A stretch of DNA of 64,000 nucleotides from Betaproteobacteria bacterium SCN1 (GCA_008923315.1 WBSF01000007.1:1-64000); one strand, 5' to 3'. Shown: positions 1 to 10,410, numbered from the stretch's first letter. The notes: generated from the sequence alone by a model not told the origin. Program-made: numbers and translations.

Positions 1-2
1 CG

Positions 3-1157
3 ATGGCTTCAGATCGTAGCGGCCAACGCGGGCGTCGGCGGGGGATTTTTCAACGGCCTGCTAGACGCATCCTCATGGGCCCGGGCCCATCCGACGTGCC
101 GCAGCGCATCCTCGACGCGATGGCCCGCCCGACCATCGGCCACCTCGACCCGGCCTTCGTCGATCTGATGGAGCAGATCAAGGCCATGCTGCGCATGGCG
201 TTCAAGACCGAAAACGCACTGACCTTTCCGGTATCCGCACCGGGATCGGCCGGCATGGAGATGTGCTTCGTCAACCTGATCGAGCCGGGCGACAAGGTCA
301 TCGTCTGCCGGAACGGCGTGTTCGGCGGACGCATGCTGGAAAACGTGAAGCGCACCGGCGGCGTACCGGTGGTCGTCGACGACACCTGGGGGGCGCCGGT
401 GTCGCCGGACAAGGTCCGCGACGCCTTCAAGGCCAACCCGGACGCGAAGCTCCTCGCCTTCGTTCACGCCGAAACCTCGACCGGCGCGCAGAGCGACGCC
501 GCCGCGCTGGCGAACATCGCCCGCGAGCATGGCGCGCTGACCATCATGGACTGCGTCACCAGCCTCGGCGGCACGCCCATCCATCTCGACACCTGGGGTA
601 TCGATGCGGCGTATTCCGGCAGCCAGAAATGCCTGTCGTGCACCCCCGGTCTGTCGCCCGTGTCGTTCTCGCCCCGGGCCATCGACCGTATCCAGGCGCG
701 CCGCACACCGGTACAAAGCTGGTTCCTCGATCTGAGTCTGGTGCTCGGCTACTGGCAGTCCGCCGGTAAGCGGACCTACCACCACACTGCGCCGATCAAC
801 CCGATGTACGGCCTGCACGAAGCGCTGGTGATGCTGGAGGAGGAAGGCCTGGAAAATGCCTGGGCCCGCCACCGCAGCATGCACGAGAAACTCAAGGCCG
901 GGCTGGAAGCACTGGGCCTGCAATACGTGGTTGCCGAAGACGCCAGCCTGCCCCAGCTGAACAGCGTCTACGTGCCCCAGGGCGTCGACGAAGCTGCCGT
1001 GCGCAGCCGGCTGCTCAGCGCATTCAATCTCGAAATCGGCGCAGGCCTGGGCGACATGGCCGGCAAGATCTGGCGCATTGGCCTGATGGGCTACTCGGCC
1101 AAGCAGGCCAATGTCGACTACTGCCTGGATGCGCTCGGCCAGTGCCTCCGGGGGTGA
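3..1157 (+). CDS. Class V PLP aminotransferase (serine/alanine--glyoxylate aminotransferase family), possibly 5'-partial
   Basis: Fold-type I PLP enzyme likely moving the amino group of serine or alanine to glyoxylate or pyruvate. The family N-terminus RRILMGPGPSDV starts near residue 21, the substrate/cofactor region SAPGSAGMEM near 78, and the Schiff-base lysine is in GSQKCL at about Lys209. The C-terminal domain is complete and ends LGQCLRG. The first ~20 residues (Arg/Gly-rich) are not typical of the family and the frame stays open to the window edge, so the true start may lie upstream or slightly downstream. The following small gene begins one base after the stop, which suggests co-transcription. 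Family assignment is firm; exact substrate pair is inferred. Confidence 0.85.
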   Translation: MASDRSGQRGRRRGIFQRPARRILMGPGPSDVPQRILDAMARPTIGHLDPAFVDLMEQIKAMLRMAFKTENALTFPVSAPGSAGMEMCFVNLIEPGDKVIVCRNGVFGGRMLENVKRTGGVPVVVDDTWGAPVSPDKVRDAFKANPDAKLLAFVHAETSTGAQSDAAALANIAREHGALTIMDCVTSLGGTPIHLDTWGIDAAYSGSQKCLSCTPGLSPVSFSPRAIDRIQARRTPVQSWFLDLSLVLGYWQSAGKRTYHHTAPINPMYGLHEALVMLEEEGLENAWARHRSMHEKLKAGLEALGLQYVVAEDASLPQLNSVYVPQGVDEAAVRSRLLSAFNLEIGAGLGDMAGKIWRIGLMGYSAKQANVDYCLDALGQCLRG

Positions 1158-1158
1158 C

Positions 1159-1470
1159 ATGAAAGCCTATCTGATCGATGCCAACGCGAAGACGGTCACG
1201 GCCGTGACCGTCGCCGGGCTGGACGACGTGAAAACCCTGATCGGCTACGACTCGATCGATTCCGACGAAGTCGACGCCAGCGGCGACCGCCTGTTCTTCG
1301 ACGAAAGCTGCTTCCTGCGCGACCAGACGGGCAAGGGCCGCTTCAAGCTCGACAATCTGGCGCCGGTGGCGGACAAGGGCGTGGTCGTCGGTTCGACCGG
1401 CGATGCGGCGCATCTGCAGGATGCCGCCGTCGAACCTGACGCGCTTCAGCGGCGCGTCGCCTGGCTCTAG
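1159..1470 (+). CDS. Conserved small hypothetical protein (103 aa)
   Basis: I do not recognise a named family. The ATG at 1159 sits one base after the aminotransferase stop, and the protein begins MKAYLIDANAKTVTAV, a beta-strand-like start followed by an acidic middle (GYDSIDSDEVDASGD) and a Gly/Val-rich segment (DKGVVVGSTGDAA). No signal peptide or membrane segment is visible. A longer reading from 1111 would overlap the aminotransferase by 47 bases and is less likely. It is soluble, probably cytoplasmic, and translationally coupled to the upstream gene. It ends 13 bases from the end of convergent metF. Confidence 0.65.
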   Translation: MKAYLIDANAKTVTAVTVAGLDDVKTLIGYDSIDSDEVDASGDRLFFDESCFLRDQTGKGRFKLDNLAPVADKGVVVGSTGDAAHLQDAAVEPDALQRRVAWL

Positions 1471-1483
1471 GCCGGGCCGTCCC

Positions 1484-2317
1484 TCAGGACAGCCCGAGCC
1501 GCTGCCAGATGGTGGTGCTCGGCCCCGCCTGATTCATCGTGTAGAAATGCAGCCCCGGCGCGCCGCCGGCCAACAGACGGTCGCACAGGTCGGTGACGAC
1601 ATCGAGACCGAACGCCCGGATCGAGACCAGATCGTCGCCGTAGCTTTCCAGTTTCTTTCTCAGCCAGCGCGGGATCTCCGCCCCGCAGGCATCCGAAAAA
1701 CGGGCAAGCTGCAGATAGTTGTTGATCGGCATGATGCCCGGCACGACCGGAATGGCCACGCCCAGGGCGCGCACCTCCTCGACGAAACGGAAATAGGCAT
1801 CGGCGTTGAAAAAATACTGGGTGATCGCCGAATCGGCACCGGCATCGACCTTGCGTTTGAAATTGGCAAGGTCGTCCTTCCACGCGCGGGCCTGCGGATG
1901 GATTTCCGGATAGGCCGCGACCTCGATCTCGAACCAGTCGCCGGTTTCCGCGCGAATGAAGCTCACCAGTTCGTTGGCGTAGTTGAACTCGCCCGCGTCC
2001 ATCGTGCCCGAAGGCAGGTCGCCGCGCAGCGCGACCAGATGCCGGATGCCCTGGCTTTTGTATTCGCCGAGAATCTCGCGGATGCTCTCGCGCGTCGAAC
2101 CGATGCACGACAGGTGCGGGGCGGCTTCCGAGCCGCTCGCCTGGATGTCGCGCACTGCTTCCAGCGTACGGTCGCGGGTCGAACCGCCCGCGCCGAAGGT
2201 CACGGAAAAGAACTTGGGTTTCAACTGTGCGAGCTGCGCGCGCGTGGCGCGCAGTTTCTCGGCCCCCTCCGCCGTCTTGGGCGGGAAGAATTCAAAGCTG
2301 AACGTGCGTCCGCTCAT
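1484..2317 (-). CDS. metF: 5,10-methylenetetrahydrofolate reductase
   Basis: FAD enzyme reducing 5,10-methylene-THF to 5-methyl-THF, the methyl donor for methionine synthesis. At 277 residues it matches the bacterial single-domain TIM-barrel form. The N-terminus FSFEFFPPKT carries the conserved catalytic Glu region; VTFGAGGSTRDRT and the C-terminal PGLHFYTMNQ motif are also family signatures. The ATG is preceded by AAGGA, which lies inside the last codons of the holin-like gene two bases upstream, so the two are translationally coupled. It is the last gene of the ahcY transcription unit, placing it under the SAH riboswitch by inference. Confidence 0.95.
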   Translation of the reverse strand: MSGRTFSFEFFPPKTAEGAEKLRATRAQLAQLKPKFFSVTFGAGGSTRDRTLEAVRDIQASGSEAAPHLSCIGSTRESIREILGEYKSQGIRHLVALRGDLPSGTMDAGEFNYANELVSFIRAETGDWFEIEVAAYPEIHPQARAWKDDLANFKRKVDAGADSAITQYFFNADAYFRFVEEVRALGVAIPVVPGIMPINNYLQLARFSDACGAEIPRWLRKKLESYGDDLVSIRAFGLDVVTDLCDRLLAGGAPGLHFYTMNQAGPSTTIWQRLGLS

Positions 2318-2319
2318 GG

Positions 2320-2664
2320 TCAGTCCTTACCGGGAACAAGCGCCGACAGCGCCCAGGCGATCAGGCCGTAGAGCAGCGCGCCCATCAGCGCCGGGCCGAA
2401 GCCTTCGACGTGGAAACCGGGAATCACGGCACTGGCCAGCCAGAACAGCAGGCCGTTCAGCACCAGATAGAAGATGCCCAGCGTGACCACCGTGATCGGC
2501 AGGGTCAGGAGCGCCAGCACCGGCCGCACCAGAGTATTGATGAAGCCCAGCGCCAGCGCGGCCAGCAGCGCCGCGCCAAAGCCCGCCACCTGAATCGACG
2601 GCAACAGCCAGGTCACCGCCAGCAGTGCGACGGCATTCAGTATCCAGACCAGCAGCAGACGCAT
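2320..2664 (-). CDS. Phage-holin-4 superfamily (YvlD-type) small membrane protein
   Basis: A 114-residue integral membrane protein with about four hydrophobic helices (residues 4-22, 27-45, 52-75, 85-108). The pattern NTLVRPVLALLTLPITVVTLG is the hallmark of the PF04020 family, named for phage holins but widespread in chromosomes with unknown function. A good Shine-Dalgarno (GGAAAGGAG) precedes the ATG. It lies between ahcY and metF, an arrangement common in betaproteobacteria, with no visible link to methyl metabolism. No lysis role is claimed. Confidence 0.85.
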   Translation of the reverse strand: MRLLLVWILNAVALLAVTWLLPSIQVAGFGAALLAALALGFINTLVRPVLALLTLPITVVTLGIFYLVLNGLLFWLASAVIPGFHVEGFGPALMGALLYGLIAWALSALVPGKD

Positions 2665-2693
2665 GACGCGCTCCTTTCCGGCTCATCCGAAGT

Positions 2694-4118
<1,425 letters not shown>

Positions 4119-4145
4119 GGTGAACTCCTTGAATGGCAGCAGGGG

Positions 4146-4163
4146 GCACGCTCGCAAGCGTGC
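4146..4163 (-). promoter_or_regulatory. Strong hairpin between SAH riboswitch and ahcY ribosome-binding site
   Basis: A perfect 7-bp stem GCACGCT/AGCGTGC with a four-base loop lies between the aptamer and the AAGGAG of ahcY. An overlapping alternative stem TGCGGC-CCA-GCCGCA occupies 4161-4175, so the two cannot both form fully. No U-tract follows, so a classical terminator is unlikely; a role as expression platform switching between two helices is an inference. Confidence 0.5.
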
Positions 4164-4179
4164 GGCCCAGCCGCACGTC

Positions 4180-4250
4180 AACGAGCGCCGTTGAAACATC
4201 GCCGGAATCGAGCCTGGCGGGTGAACCGTCGCAGCGCTCCTCGAAACCGG
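4180..4250 (-). ncRNA. SAH riboswitch in the ahcY leader
   Basis: Read on the minus strand, the leader contains CGAGGAGCGCTGCGACGG (4226-4243), then CCAGGCTCG (4209-4217) and AACGGCGCTC (4183-4192), in the order and spacing of the SAH riboswitch consensus. The 5' arm GAGCGC (4234-4239) pairs with the 3' arm GCGCTC (4183-4188), and AGGCTCG can pair with the 5' CGAG as in the known pseudoknot. The class binds SAH and turns on SAH-recycling genes, exactly the gene that follows. The edges are approximate. Confidence 0.9.
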
Positions 4251-4285
4251 GGGGCGGCCCGCGGCGCGCCCGAAAGTGCGCGGGA

Positions 4286-5452
4286 TTATACCCCGGCGTC
4301 CGCCTTCAGCGCGGCCGCCTTGTCGGTCGTCTCCCAGGTAAAGTCGGGCTCGTCGCGGCCGAAGTGGCCATAGCTCGCCGTGCGCGTGTAGATCGGTCGC
4401 AGCAGGTCGAGCATGCTGACGATGCCCTTGGGCCGCAGGTCGAAATGCCGGTGGATCAGTTCGACGATCTTCGCCTCGGGAATCTTGCCGGTGCCGAAGG
4501 TGTCGACCATCAGCGAGGTCGGCCGGGCCACACCGATGGCGTAGCTGACCTGCACCATGCAGCGGTCGGCCAGGCCGGCGGCGACGATGTTCTTGGCCAC
4601 GTAGCGGCCAGCGTAGGCAGCGCTGCGGTCGACCTTGGACGGATCCTTGCCGGAGAAGGCCCCGCCGCCGTGCGGCGCGGCGCCGCCGTAGGTGTCGACG
4701 ATGATCTTGCGGCCGGTGAGCCCGGCGTCGCCCATCGGACCGCCGATGACGAAACGGCCGGTCGGATTGACGAGATAGCGGGCCCCGGTCGTCAGCATCT
4801 CCTTCGGCAGCACCGGCTTGACGATCTCCTCGATCACCGCCTCGCTCAGCATGGCATGGGAAATGTCGGGATCGTGCTGGGTGGAGAGTACGACCGTGTC
4901 GATCGCCTGCGGGCGGCCCTCGACGTAGCGGATCGACACCTGCGATTTGGCGTCCGGCCGCAGCCACGGCAGACGGCCGTCCTTGCGCAGCTCGGACTGC
5001 CGCTCGGTGAGGCGGTGCGCGAGATAGATCGGCATCGGCATCAGTGTCGGCGTTTCGTTGCAGGCATAGCCGAACATCAGCCCCTGGTCGCCGGCGCCCT
5101 GATCGAGATTGTCGTCGTGCGCACGATCCACGCCCTGCGCGATGTCGGGCGACTGCTTGCCCACGGTGACCAGCACCCCGCAGGTGTTGTAGTCGAAACC
5201 GATCTCGGAAGAGTCGTAGCCGATGCGGCGGATGGTCTGCCGCGCGACCTGGTTGTAGTCGATGACCGCGGACGTGGTGATCTCGCCGGCGATGACGCAC
5301 AGGCCGGTGGTGAGCAGCGTCTCGCACGCGACGCGGGCTCGTTTGTCCTGGGTTAGAATCGCGTCGAGTATCGCATCCGACACTTGGTCGGCCATCTTGT
5401 CGGGATGGCCTTCCGACACCGACTCAGACGTGAAAATGAAATCCTTCTGCAT
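4286..5452 (-). CDS. metK: S-adenosylmethionine synthetase
   Basis: Makes SAM from methionine and ATP; cytosolic tetramer. 388 residues, the usual length. Motifs: [17 protein letters not shown] near the N-terminus (ATP site), [12 protein letters not shown] (the MAT signature 1 region), and [19 protein letters not shown] (signature 2, phosphate-binding loop). The start at 5452 follows AGGAG at correct spacing; a longer open frame upstream to 5695 lacks family similarity. It sits 167 bases upstream of ahcY on the same strand, but the riboswitch begins immediately after it, suggesting ahcY has its own regulated transcript. The 192 bases upstream separate it from the divergent acyltransferase; no SAM riboswitch is recognisable there. 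Confidence 0.97.
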   Translation of the reverse strand: MQKDFIFTSESVSEGHPDKMADQVSDAILDAILTQDKRARVACETLLTTGLCVIAGEITTSAVIDYNQVARQTIRRIGYDSSEIGFDYNTCGVLVTVGKQSPDIAQGVDRAHDDNLDQGAGDQGLMFGYACNETPTLMPMPIYLAHRLTERQSELRKDGRLPWLRPDAKSQVSIRYVEGRPQAIDTVVLSTQHDPDISHAMLSEAVIEEIVKPVLPKEMLTTGARYLVNPTGRFVIGGPMGDAGLTGRKIIVDTYGGAAPHGGGAFSGKDPSKVDRSAAYAGRYVAKNIVAAGLADRCMVQVSYAIGVARPTSLMVDTFGTGKIPEAKIVELIHRHFDLRPKGIVSMLDLLRPIYTRTASYGHFGRDEPDFTWETTDKAAALKADAGV

Positions 5453-5644
5453 GTCCGCTCCTGACGTCCCTGTTACCGACTGCGTAACCGGCGCGTGGGA
5501 CAGAAGGCGCGGCGACGCTTTAGCTGTATTTGTATCCCGCCCGCAAGTTGTCGTGATTAACCCGGCGGCACGCACATTCTGCCCCGCCCGCGCCGGCATC
5601 GTCAATCCCGCGGACCGGCATCCGGCCGGCAGCGCTGCGTTCGC

Positions 5645-6511
5645 GTGATCGCGCTGCTCCGCGTGCTGGCCCGGCTGCCGCTTCCCGTTCTCCACGGGCT
5701 AGGCATCGCGCTCGGCTGGCTGATCTACTGGATGCCCGGCCGTCATGCCCGCCGCATGCGCAACAACCTGTTCGCCAGCGGGGTTTGCGATCCCGATACC
5801 GATTGCGGCAGGCTGCTGCGCCGCGCCGTCGGCGAATCCGGCAAGGCCGTCGCCGAGCTGCCCGCCGTATGGCTGCGCCCCTACGCTTCGATTCCACGGC
5901 TCGTGCGCGGCGTCGAGGGCTGGGCGCAGCTGGACGCCGCGCGCGCAGCCGGTCGCGGCGTCATCCTGATGTCGCCGCACGTCGGCTGCTTCGAGATCAT
6001 CAGCCTGTATTACGCCGCGCACCATCCGTTCACCGCGATGTACAAGCCGCCGCGCAATCCGACGCTGGCGGAGCTGATGCACCTCGGCCGCGCGCGCGGC
6101 CAGGCGCATCTGGTGCCGACCGATCTCTCGGGCGTGCGCGCGCTGCTCGCCGCACTGAAACGCCGCGAAGCCATCGGCATCCTGCCCGACCAGGTCGCGA
6201 GCAGCGGCGACGGCGTGTGGGCGCCCTTCTTCGGCCGGCCTTCGTACACGCCCACGCTGGCCGCCAGCCTGCAGCGCAAGACCGGCGCGGCGGTCTTCTT
6301 CGTCGTCGCCGAACGGCTGCGCCGGGGACGCGGCTACCGGCTGCACGTGTTGCCCCTCGACGGCGAACTGACGGACGACAAGCGCGCCGCCGCTGCGTGC
6401 ATCAACCGCAACGTCGAAGCCATCATCCGCCGCTTCCCCGCGCAGTACATGTGGAGCTACAACCGCTACAAGCGGCCCGGCGGCGCACCCGACCCGGACG
6501 ACGACGCATGA
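5645..6511 (+). CDS. Lipid A acyltransferase family protein, paralogue 1 (HX4E)
   Basis: Inner-membrane LpxL/LpxM (HtrB/MsbB) family enzyme that transfers a secondary acyl chain from acyl-ACP to lipid A precursors. 288 residues: an N-terminal membrane anchor ([15 protein letters not shown]), the catalytic SPHVGCFEI motif (H-x4-E), then GILPDQV and a C-terminal [10 protein letters not shown] typical of the family. It starts with GTG at 5645 and lacks an obvious Shine-Dalgarno; a slightly different start cannot be excluded. Its stop overlaps the start of paralogue 2 (ATGA), so the pair is coupled. Which acyl chain or position each adds cannot be read from sequence. Confidence 0.88.
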   Translation: MIALLRVLARLPLPVLHGLGIALGWLIYWMPGRHARRMRNNLFASGVCDPDTDCGRLLRRAVGESGKAVAELPAVWLRPYASIPRLVRGVEGWAQLDAARAAGRGVILMSPHVGCFEIISLYYAAHHPFTAMYKPPRNPTLAELMHLGRARGQAHLVPTDLSGVRALLAALKRREAIGILPDQVASSGDGVWAPFFGRPSYTPTLAASLQRKTGAAVFFVVAERLRRGRGYRLHVLPLDGELTDDKRAAAACINRNVEAIIRRFPAQYMWSYNRYKRPGGAPDPDDDA

Positions 6512-7416
6512 AGCCCGACGCGAATCCGTACCGCCCCGCGCTGTGGGGCATGTGGCTGAGCGTGGGCCTGCTGTGGCTGCTGCACTGGCTGCCGCTGCCG
6601 CTGCAGGCCGCATTCGGCAACGCCGTCGGCTGGCTGCTCGCCCTGAAGCCGGGCCGGCGCCGCAAGGTCGTCGCCACCAACCTGCGGCTGTGCTTTCCGG
6701 ATGCGCCGCCCGCCGTCCGCCGCCGCTGGCTGCGCCAGACCTACCAGGCGTCGATGCGCGCGGTGTTCGAACACGGCGTGCTGTGGTGGGCCTCCGAACG
6801 CCGCCTGCGCCGGCTGTTGCACATCGACAACCCCGAAGCCGCGCTGGGCGACGGCAAGCGGCCGGTAATCTGGCTCGCACCGCATTTCGTCGGCCTCGAC
6901 ATGGGTGGCGCGCGGCTGGCGATGGACTGGTCGGCCGCGTCGATGTACGCGCCGGCCAAGGATCCGGTCAGCGACCATTTCATGCTGCGCGGCCGCACCC
7001 GCTTCCGCGACGCCCTGCTGATCGCGCGTCACGAAGGCATCAAGCGCACGCTGTCGGTCATCAAGTCCGGCCTGCCGTTCTACTACCTGCCCGACCAGGA
7101 CCACGGCCGGCACAACGCGGTGTTCGTGCCCTTCTTCGGCACTCCGGCCGCGACCGTGTCGGCGCTGCCGCGGCTCGCCCGGCTCACCGGCGCGCAGGTC
7201 GTCCCCGTCGTCACCCGCCAGTTGCCCCGGGGCCGCGGCTACGCAGTGCGCTTCTATCCGCCCTGGGACGATTACCCGAGCGGCGACCTGGACGCCGACG
7301 TGGCGCGGATGAACCGCTTCATCGAGGATCGCATCCGCGAAATGCCGCCGCAGTATCTGTGGCTGCACCGCCGTTTCAAAACCCGGCCGGCCGGCGAGGC
7401 CAGTCTATATGAATGA
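6508..7416 (+). CDS. Lipid A acyltransferase family protein, paralogue 2 (HX4D)
   Basis: Second LpxL-type acyltransferase, 302 residues, beginning inside the stop codon of paralogue 1. It has an N-terminal hydrophobic anchor (residues 12-48), the catalytic APHFVGLDMGG motif where His is followed four residues later by Asp rather than Glu, FYYLPDQDHG, and a C-terminal PPQYLWLHRRFKTRP. The HX4D variant is known among active LpxL proteins. It overlaps the following GNAT gene by eight bases (CTATATGAATGA), so three genes form one coupled unit. Together the two paralogues probably complete lipid A acylation. Confidence 0.9.
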   Translation: MKPDANPYRPALWGMWLSVGLLWLLHWLPLPLQAAFGNAVGWLLALKPGRRRKVVATNLRLCFPDAPPAVRRRWLRQTYQASMRAVFEHGVLWWASERRLRRLLHIDNPEAALGDGKRPVIWLAPHFVGLDMGGARLAMDWSAASMYAPAKDPVSDHFMLRGRTRFRDALLIARHEGIKRTLSVIKSGLPFYYLPDQDHGRHNAVFVPFFGTPAATVSALPRLARLTGAQVVPVVTRQLPRGRGYAVRFYPPWDDYPSGDLDADVARMNRFIEDRIREMPPQYLWLHRRFKTRPAGEASLYE

Positions 7417-7897
7417 CACGCCGCGGCGGATCGCACCGGACGACATCGACGCCATCGCCGCGCTCGCGCGCCGGGTCTGGCAGGCCACCTATCCGCCGCT
7501 GATTTCCCAGGCGCAGATCGATCACATGCTGGCCGAGCGTTATGCGGCCGAACGCATGCATGACCAGCTCGCCGACCCGCTGCACGCCTGGTGGATCGCG
7601 GGCGCGCCTGCGGCAGGATTCGCCCATGCCCATCTCGACGGCCCGGTCTGCAAGCTGGACAAACTCTATGTGCGCCCCGACCGCCAGCGCCACGGCCTCG
7701 GTGCCGCACTGCTGGCCGCCGCCGTCGACTGGGCGCGCATGCAGGGCATGGCCCGCATGCGCCTGCAGGTCAACCGTGGCAATGCGCAGGCAATCCGCGC
7801 ATACCGCAAATACGGCTTTGCCGTCGTCGAATCGCGCATTTTCGACATCGGCAACGGCTTCGTGATGGACGATCACGTGATGGAATTACCGCTTTGA
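7409..7897 (+). CDS. GNAT-family N-acetyltransferase
   Basis: 162-residue single-domain acetyl-CoA-dependent acyltransferase. The acetyl-CoA pyrophosphate loop is visible as [12 protein letters not shown] (motif A, near residue 91-102), preceded by the beta4 strand KLDKLYVRP and followed by [17 protein letters not shown], the usual motif B tail. The ATG is embedded in the end of the upstream acyltransferase gene. The substrate is unknown; the family covers small molecules and protein N-termini. It is probably co-expressed with the lipid A genes, but no functional link is visible. Confidence 0.85.
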   Translation: MNDTPRRIAPDDIDAIAALARRVWQATYPPLISQAQIDHMLAERYAAERMHDQLADPLHAWWIAGAPAAGFAHAHLDGPVCKLDKLYVRPDRQRHGLGAALLAAAVDWARMQGMARMRLQVNRGNAQAIRAYRKYGFAVVESRIFDIGNGFVMDDHVMELPL

Positions 7898-7994
7898 AGC
7901 ACAGCCGGCAACTATCGTCCGGGCAGCCCTGGCGCTACACTTGCCTGCAATACGCACTCTGTCCCGCCGGATTCGCCGCCGACTCCGATACCGC

Positions 7995-8825
7995 ATGAAG
8001 ATCCGTTTCACCAAAATGCAGGGCCTGGGCAACGATTTCGTCGTGTTCGACGGCGTCTCGCAAACCGTCACGCTCACGCGCAACCAGTGCCGCCGCATCG
8101 CCGACCGTCATTTCGGCGTGGGCTGCGACCAGATTCTGCTGGTCGAACCGCCCGCGCATGCGGATGTCGATTTCGGTTATCGCATCTTCAATGCCGACGG
8201 CGGCGAAGTGGAACAATGCGGCAACGGGGCACGCTGCTTCGTGCGCTTCGTGCACGACAAAGGGCTCACCGACAAGCGTGCGATCCGCGTGGAGACCGCC
8301 GCCGGCATCATCGAACCGCGCCTGCTCGACGACGGACTGGTGGCGGTGAACATGGGCGTGCCGCGGTTCGCGCCGGCCGACATTCCGTTTGCTGCCGACG
8401 CGGAGGCCCCGGCCTACGCGCTGCAGGTCGGCGATCAGACGGTCGAGGTCGCCGCGCTGTCGATAGGCAACCCGCACGCGGTCCTGCGCGTGGACGACGC
8501 GGAGGCCGCGCCGGTCCTCAGCCTCGGCACCGGCATCGAGTCCCACCCGCGCTTTCCGCAGCGCGTCAACGCCGGCTTCATGCAGGTGGTCACGCCGCAC
8601 GCCATCCGTCTGCGTGTCTACGAACGGGGCGCGGGCGAGACGCTGGCCTGCGGGACAGGCGCCTGCGCCGCCGCAGTGGCCGGCATCCGCCGCGGCTGGC
8701 TGGAAACGCCGGTCGAAGTTCATACACGCGGCGGCGATCTGACCGTGACCTGGGCCGGCCCCGGCCAGCCGGTCTACATGACCGGCCCGGCGGAAACCGT
8801 ATTTGAAGGAGAAATCGAAATCTAA
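7995..8825 (+). CDS. dapF: Diaminopimelate epimerase
   Basis: Cofactor-independent epimerase converting LL- to meso-diaminopimelate for lysine and peptidoglycan synthesis. 276 residues. Both catalytic cysteines are in place: [10 protein letters not shown] (near residue 74) and [11 protein letters not shown] (near 220). [12 protein letters not shown] at the N-terminus is a signature. I start at ATG 7995 because [10 protein letters not shown] is the family start; the frame is open to 7941. The stop overlaps the next start (TAATG), giving coupling to DUF484 and then xerC, the standard dapF-yigA-xerC order of proteobacteria. A TACACT -10-like element lies in the 97-base gap upstream. Confidence 0.97.
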   Translation: MKIRFTKMQGLGNDFVVFDGVSQTVTLTRNQCRRIADRHFGVGCDQILLVEPPAHADVDFGYRIFNADGGEVEQCGNGARCFVRFVHDKGLTDKRAIRVETAAGIIEPRLLDDGLVAVNMGVPRFAPADIPFAADAEAPAYALQVGDQTVEVAALSIGNPHAVLRVDDAEAAPVLSLGTGIESHPRFPQRVNAGFMQVVTPHAIRLRVYERGAGETLACGTGACAAAVAGIRRGWLETPVEVHTRGGDLTVTWAGPGQPVYMTGPAETVFEGEIEI

Positions 8826-9472
8826 TGGACACGCTCGACGCCCCGAACAAACAAGCCATCGCCGATTTTCTCGGCCGCAACCCCAATTTCTTCAACGAGT
8901 ACCCCACCCTGCTGGCCGATCTGCACATCCCGCATCCGCACGGCACGCACGCCGTGTCGATGAGCGAACGCCAGCTGATCGCATTGCGCGACAAGGTGCG
9001 CACACTCGAAAGCAAGCTCGCCGAACTGATCCAGTTCGGCGAGGAAAACGACGGCATCTCCGAGAAGCTGCACGCGCTGACCCTGGATCTGGTCGCGGCC
9101 GGCACGCTGCAGGATCTGGCCGGCACCCTGGCACTGCATCTGCGCGAGGGTTTCGCGGTGCCGCACCACGCGATGCACCTGCTCGCCGACGGCGGACTCG
9201 CACCGGACGCAGTCACCGCCATCGCCACACTGCTGCAACCGGTGTGCGGCCCGCTCGTGGTCCCGCAGGCAAGCGACTGGTTCGGCGAAGTCTCGCCCCA
9301 CCTGAAGAGCTTTGCCTGCATCCCGCTGCGCATGGCCGCCGGCAGCCCGTCGCTCGGCCTGCTGGTTCTGGCATCGGAAGAAGAAAAACGTTTCTACGCC
9401 GGCATGGGCACGCTGTACCTCACGCGGCTGGGCCAGACGCTCGCCGCCGCACTGACGCGGATGCAGGCTTGA
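8825..9472 (+). CDS. DUF484 (YigA-like) GAF-fold protein
   Basis: 215-residue protein of the DUF484 family, which lies between dapF and xerC in most proteobacteria. N-terminal helical region beginning VDTLDAPNKQAIADFL is followed by FFNEYPTLLADLHIPHPHG, the family signature, a short coiled coil (LRDKVRTLESKLAELIQFG), and a GAF-like domain (residues ~85-210). Function unknown; no catalytic residues are evident. Start codon overlaps the dapF stop and its stop overlaps the TTG start of xerC, so the three are tightly coupled. Confidence 0.9.
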   Translation: MDTLDAPNKQAIADFLGRNPNFFNEYPTLLADLHIPHPHGTHAVSMSERQLIALRDKVRTLESKLAELIQFGEENDGISEKLHALTLDLVAAGTLQDLAGTLALHLREGFAVPHHAMHLLADGGLAPDAVTAIATLLQPVCGPLVVPQASDWFGEVSPHLKSFACIPLRMAAGSPSLGLLVLASEEEKRFYAGMGTLYLTRLGQTLAAALTRMQA

Positions 9473-10410
9473 CCGCCCTCCCATCTCCGTCCGACGCCCC
9501 GCCTTCCCCCCGGCAGGATACGGACACCCGGCCCGAGCCGGTCCGGGCCTACCTGCAATATCTCGCCGCCGAACGGCGTCTGTCGCCGCACACCCTGGCC
9601 GCCTACCAGCGCGATCTGGGGATACTGTGCCGGCATGCCGGCGACACGCCGCTGCAGGACCTGACGCCGGTCGATATCCGGGGACTGATCGTCCGGCTGC
9701 GCGGCGAAAACCTGTCGCCCGCCAGTGTCGCCCGCCAGCTCTCGGCCTGGCGGGGATTCTATGTCTTTGCACGCCGCCGCCTCGGGTTCCCGGTCAATCC
9801 CTGCATCGGCCTTCGCCCCCCCAAATCGGCCAAACGCCTGCCCGACGTACTTTCGCCCGACGCCTGCGCGCACCTGCTCGACCTCCCCGCCGAACACATT
9901 CTGGACCGGCGCGACCATGCGATGTTCGAGCTGCTGTATTCGTCCGGCTTGCGTCTGGCCGAGCTGGCCGGCCTCGATCTGGCCACCGTCGACATGCGCG
10001 CGGGCGAAGCCCAGGTCACGGGCAAGGGCGGCAAGACCCGCATCGTACCGGTCGGCGCGCAGGCGCTGGCCGCACTCGCCGCCTGGCTGCCGCTGCGGCA
10101 AACGCTCGCGCGCAATGGCGTCGCCGCACTGTTCGTGAACCGGCGCGGCGACCGCCTGAGCCCCCGCAGCATCCAGTTGCGGCTCGCACGCTGGGCCGCG
10201 CGGGCGGGCGTGCCGCAGCACGTCCATCCGCACATGCTGCGGCACGCCTTCGCCACCCATATGCTGCAATCCTCGGGCGATCTGCGCGCCGTGCAGGAAT
10301 TGCTCGGTCATGCCAGCATCGGCACCACCCAGGTCTACACGCATCTCGACTGGCAGCATCTTGCCAAGGTCTACGACCAGACTCACCCGCGCGCGCGCCG
10401 GAAAAACTGA
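9469..10410 (+). CDS. xerC: Tyrosine site-specific recombinase XerC
   Basis: Partner of XerD in resolving chromosome dimers at dif during division. 313 residues: N-terminal SAM-like DNA-binding domain (about 24-105) and C-terminal catalytic domain. Catalytic residues are all present: Arg in SSGLRLAEL (Arg162), Lys in GKGGKTR, His/Arg in HMLRHAFATH, second His in LLGHASIGTTQ and nucleophile Tyr in VYTHLD (Tyr290). The only start giving a normal N-terminus is TTG at 9469, overlapping the DUF484 stop (TTGA); no in-frame ATG is available. The dapF-DUF484-xerC context supports XerC over XerD. Confidence 0.93.
   Translation: MTALPSPSDAPPSPRQDTDTRPEPVRAYLQYLAAERRLSPHTLAAYQRDLGILCRHAGDTPLQDLTPVDIRGLIVRLRGENLSPASVARQLSAWRGFYVFARRRLGFPVNPCIGLRPPKSAKRLPDVLSPDACAHLLDLPAEHILDRRDHAMFELLYSSGLRLAELAGLDLATVDMRAGEAQVTGKGGKTRIVPVGAQALAALAAWLPLRQTLARNGVAALFVNRRGDRLSPRSIQLRLARWAARAGVPQHVHPHMLRHAFATHMLQSSGDLRAVQELLGHASIGTTQVYTHLDWQHLAKVYDQTHPRARRKN

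Noticed and set aside
2320-2664. Prophage remnant suggested by the holin-like protein
   Set aside because: The PF04020 family is mainly chromosomal and no other phage gene is nearby.
4119-5327. N-terminal extension of ahcY to 877 residues
   Set aside because: The extra part is the antisense of metK and the riboswitch; the protein starts at 4118 with a good ribosome-binding site.
5453-5644. SAM riboswitch upstream of metK
   Set aside because: No conserved SAM-I, SAM-II or SAM/SAH aptamer signature is recognisable in the 192-base gap.
9469-10410. Tyrosine recombinase as sign of an integron or integrative element
   Set aside because: The dapF-DUF484-xerC order and complete XerC signature show the housekeeping dimer-resolution recombinase.
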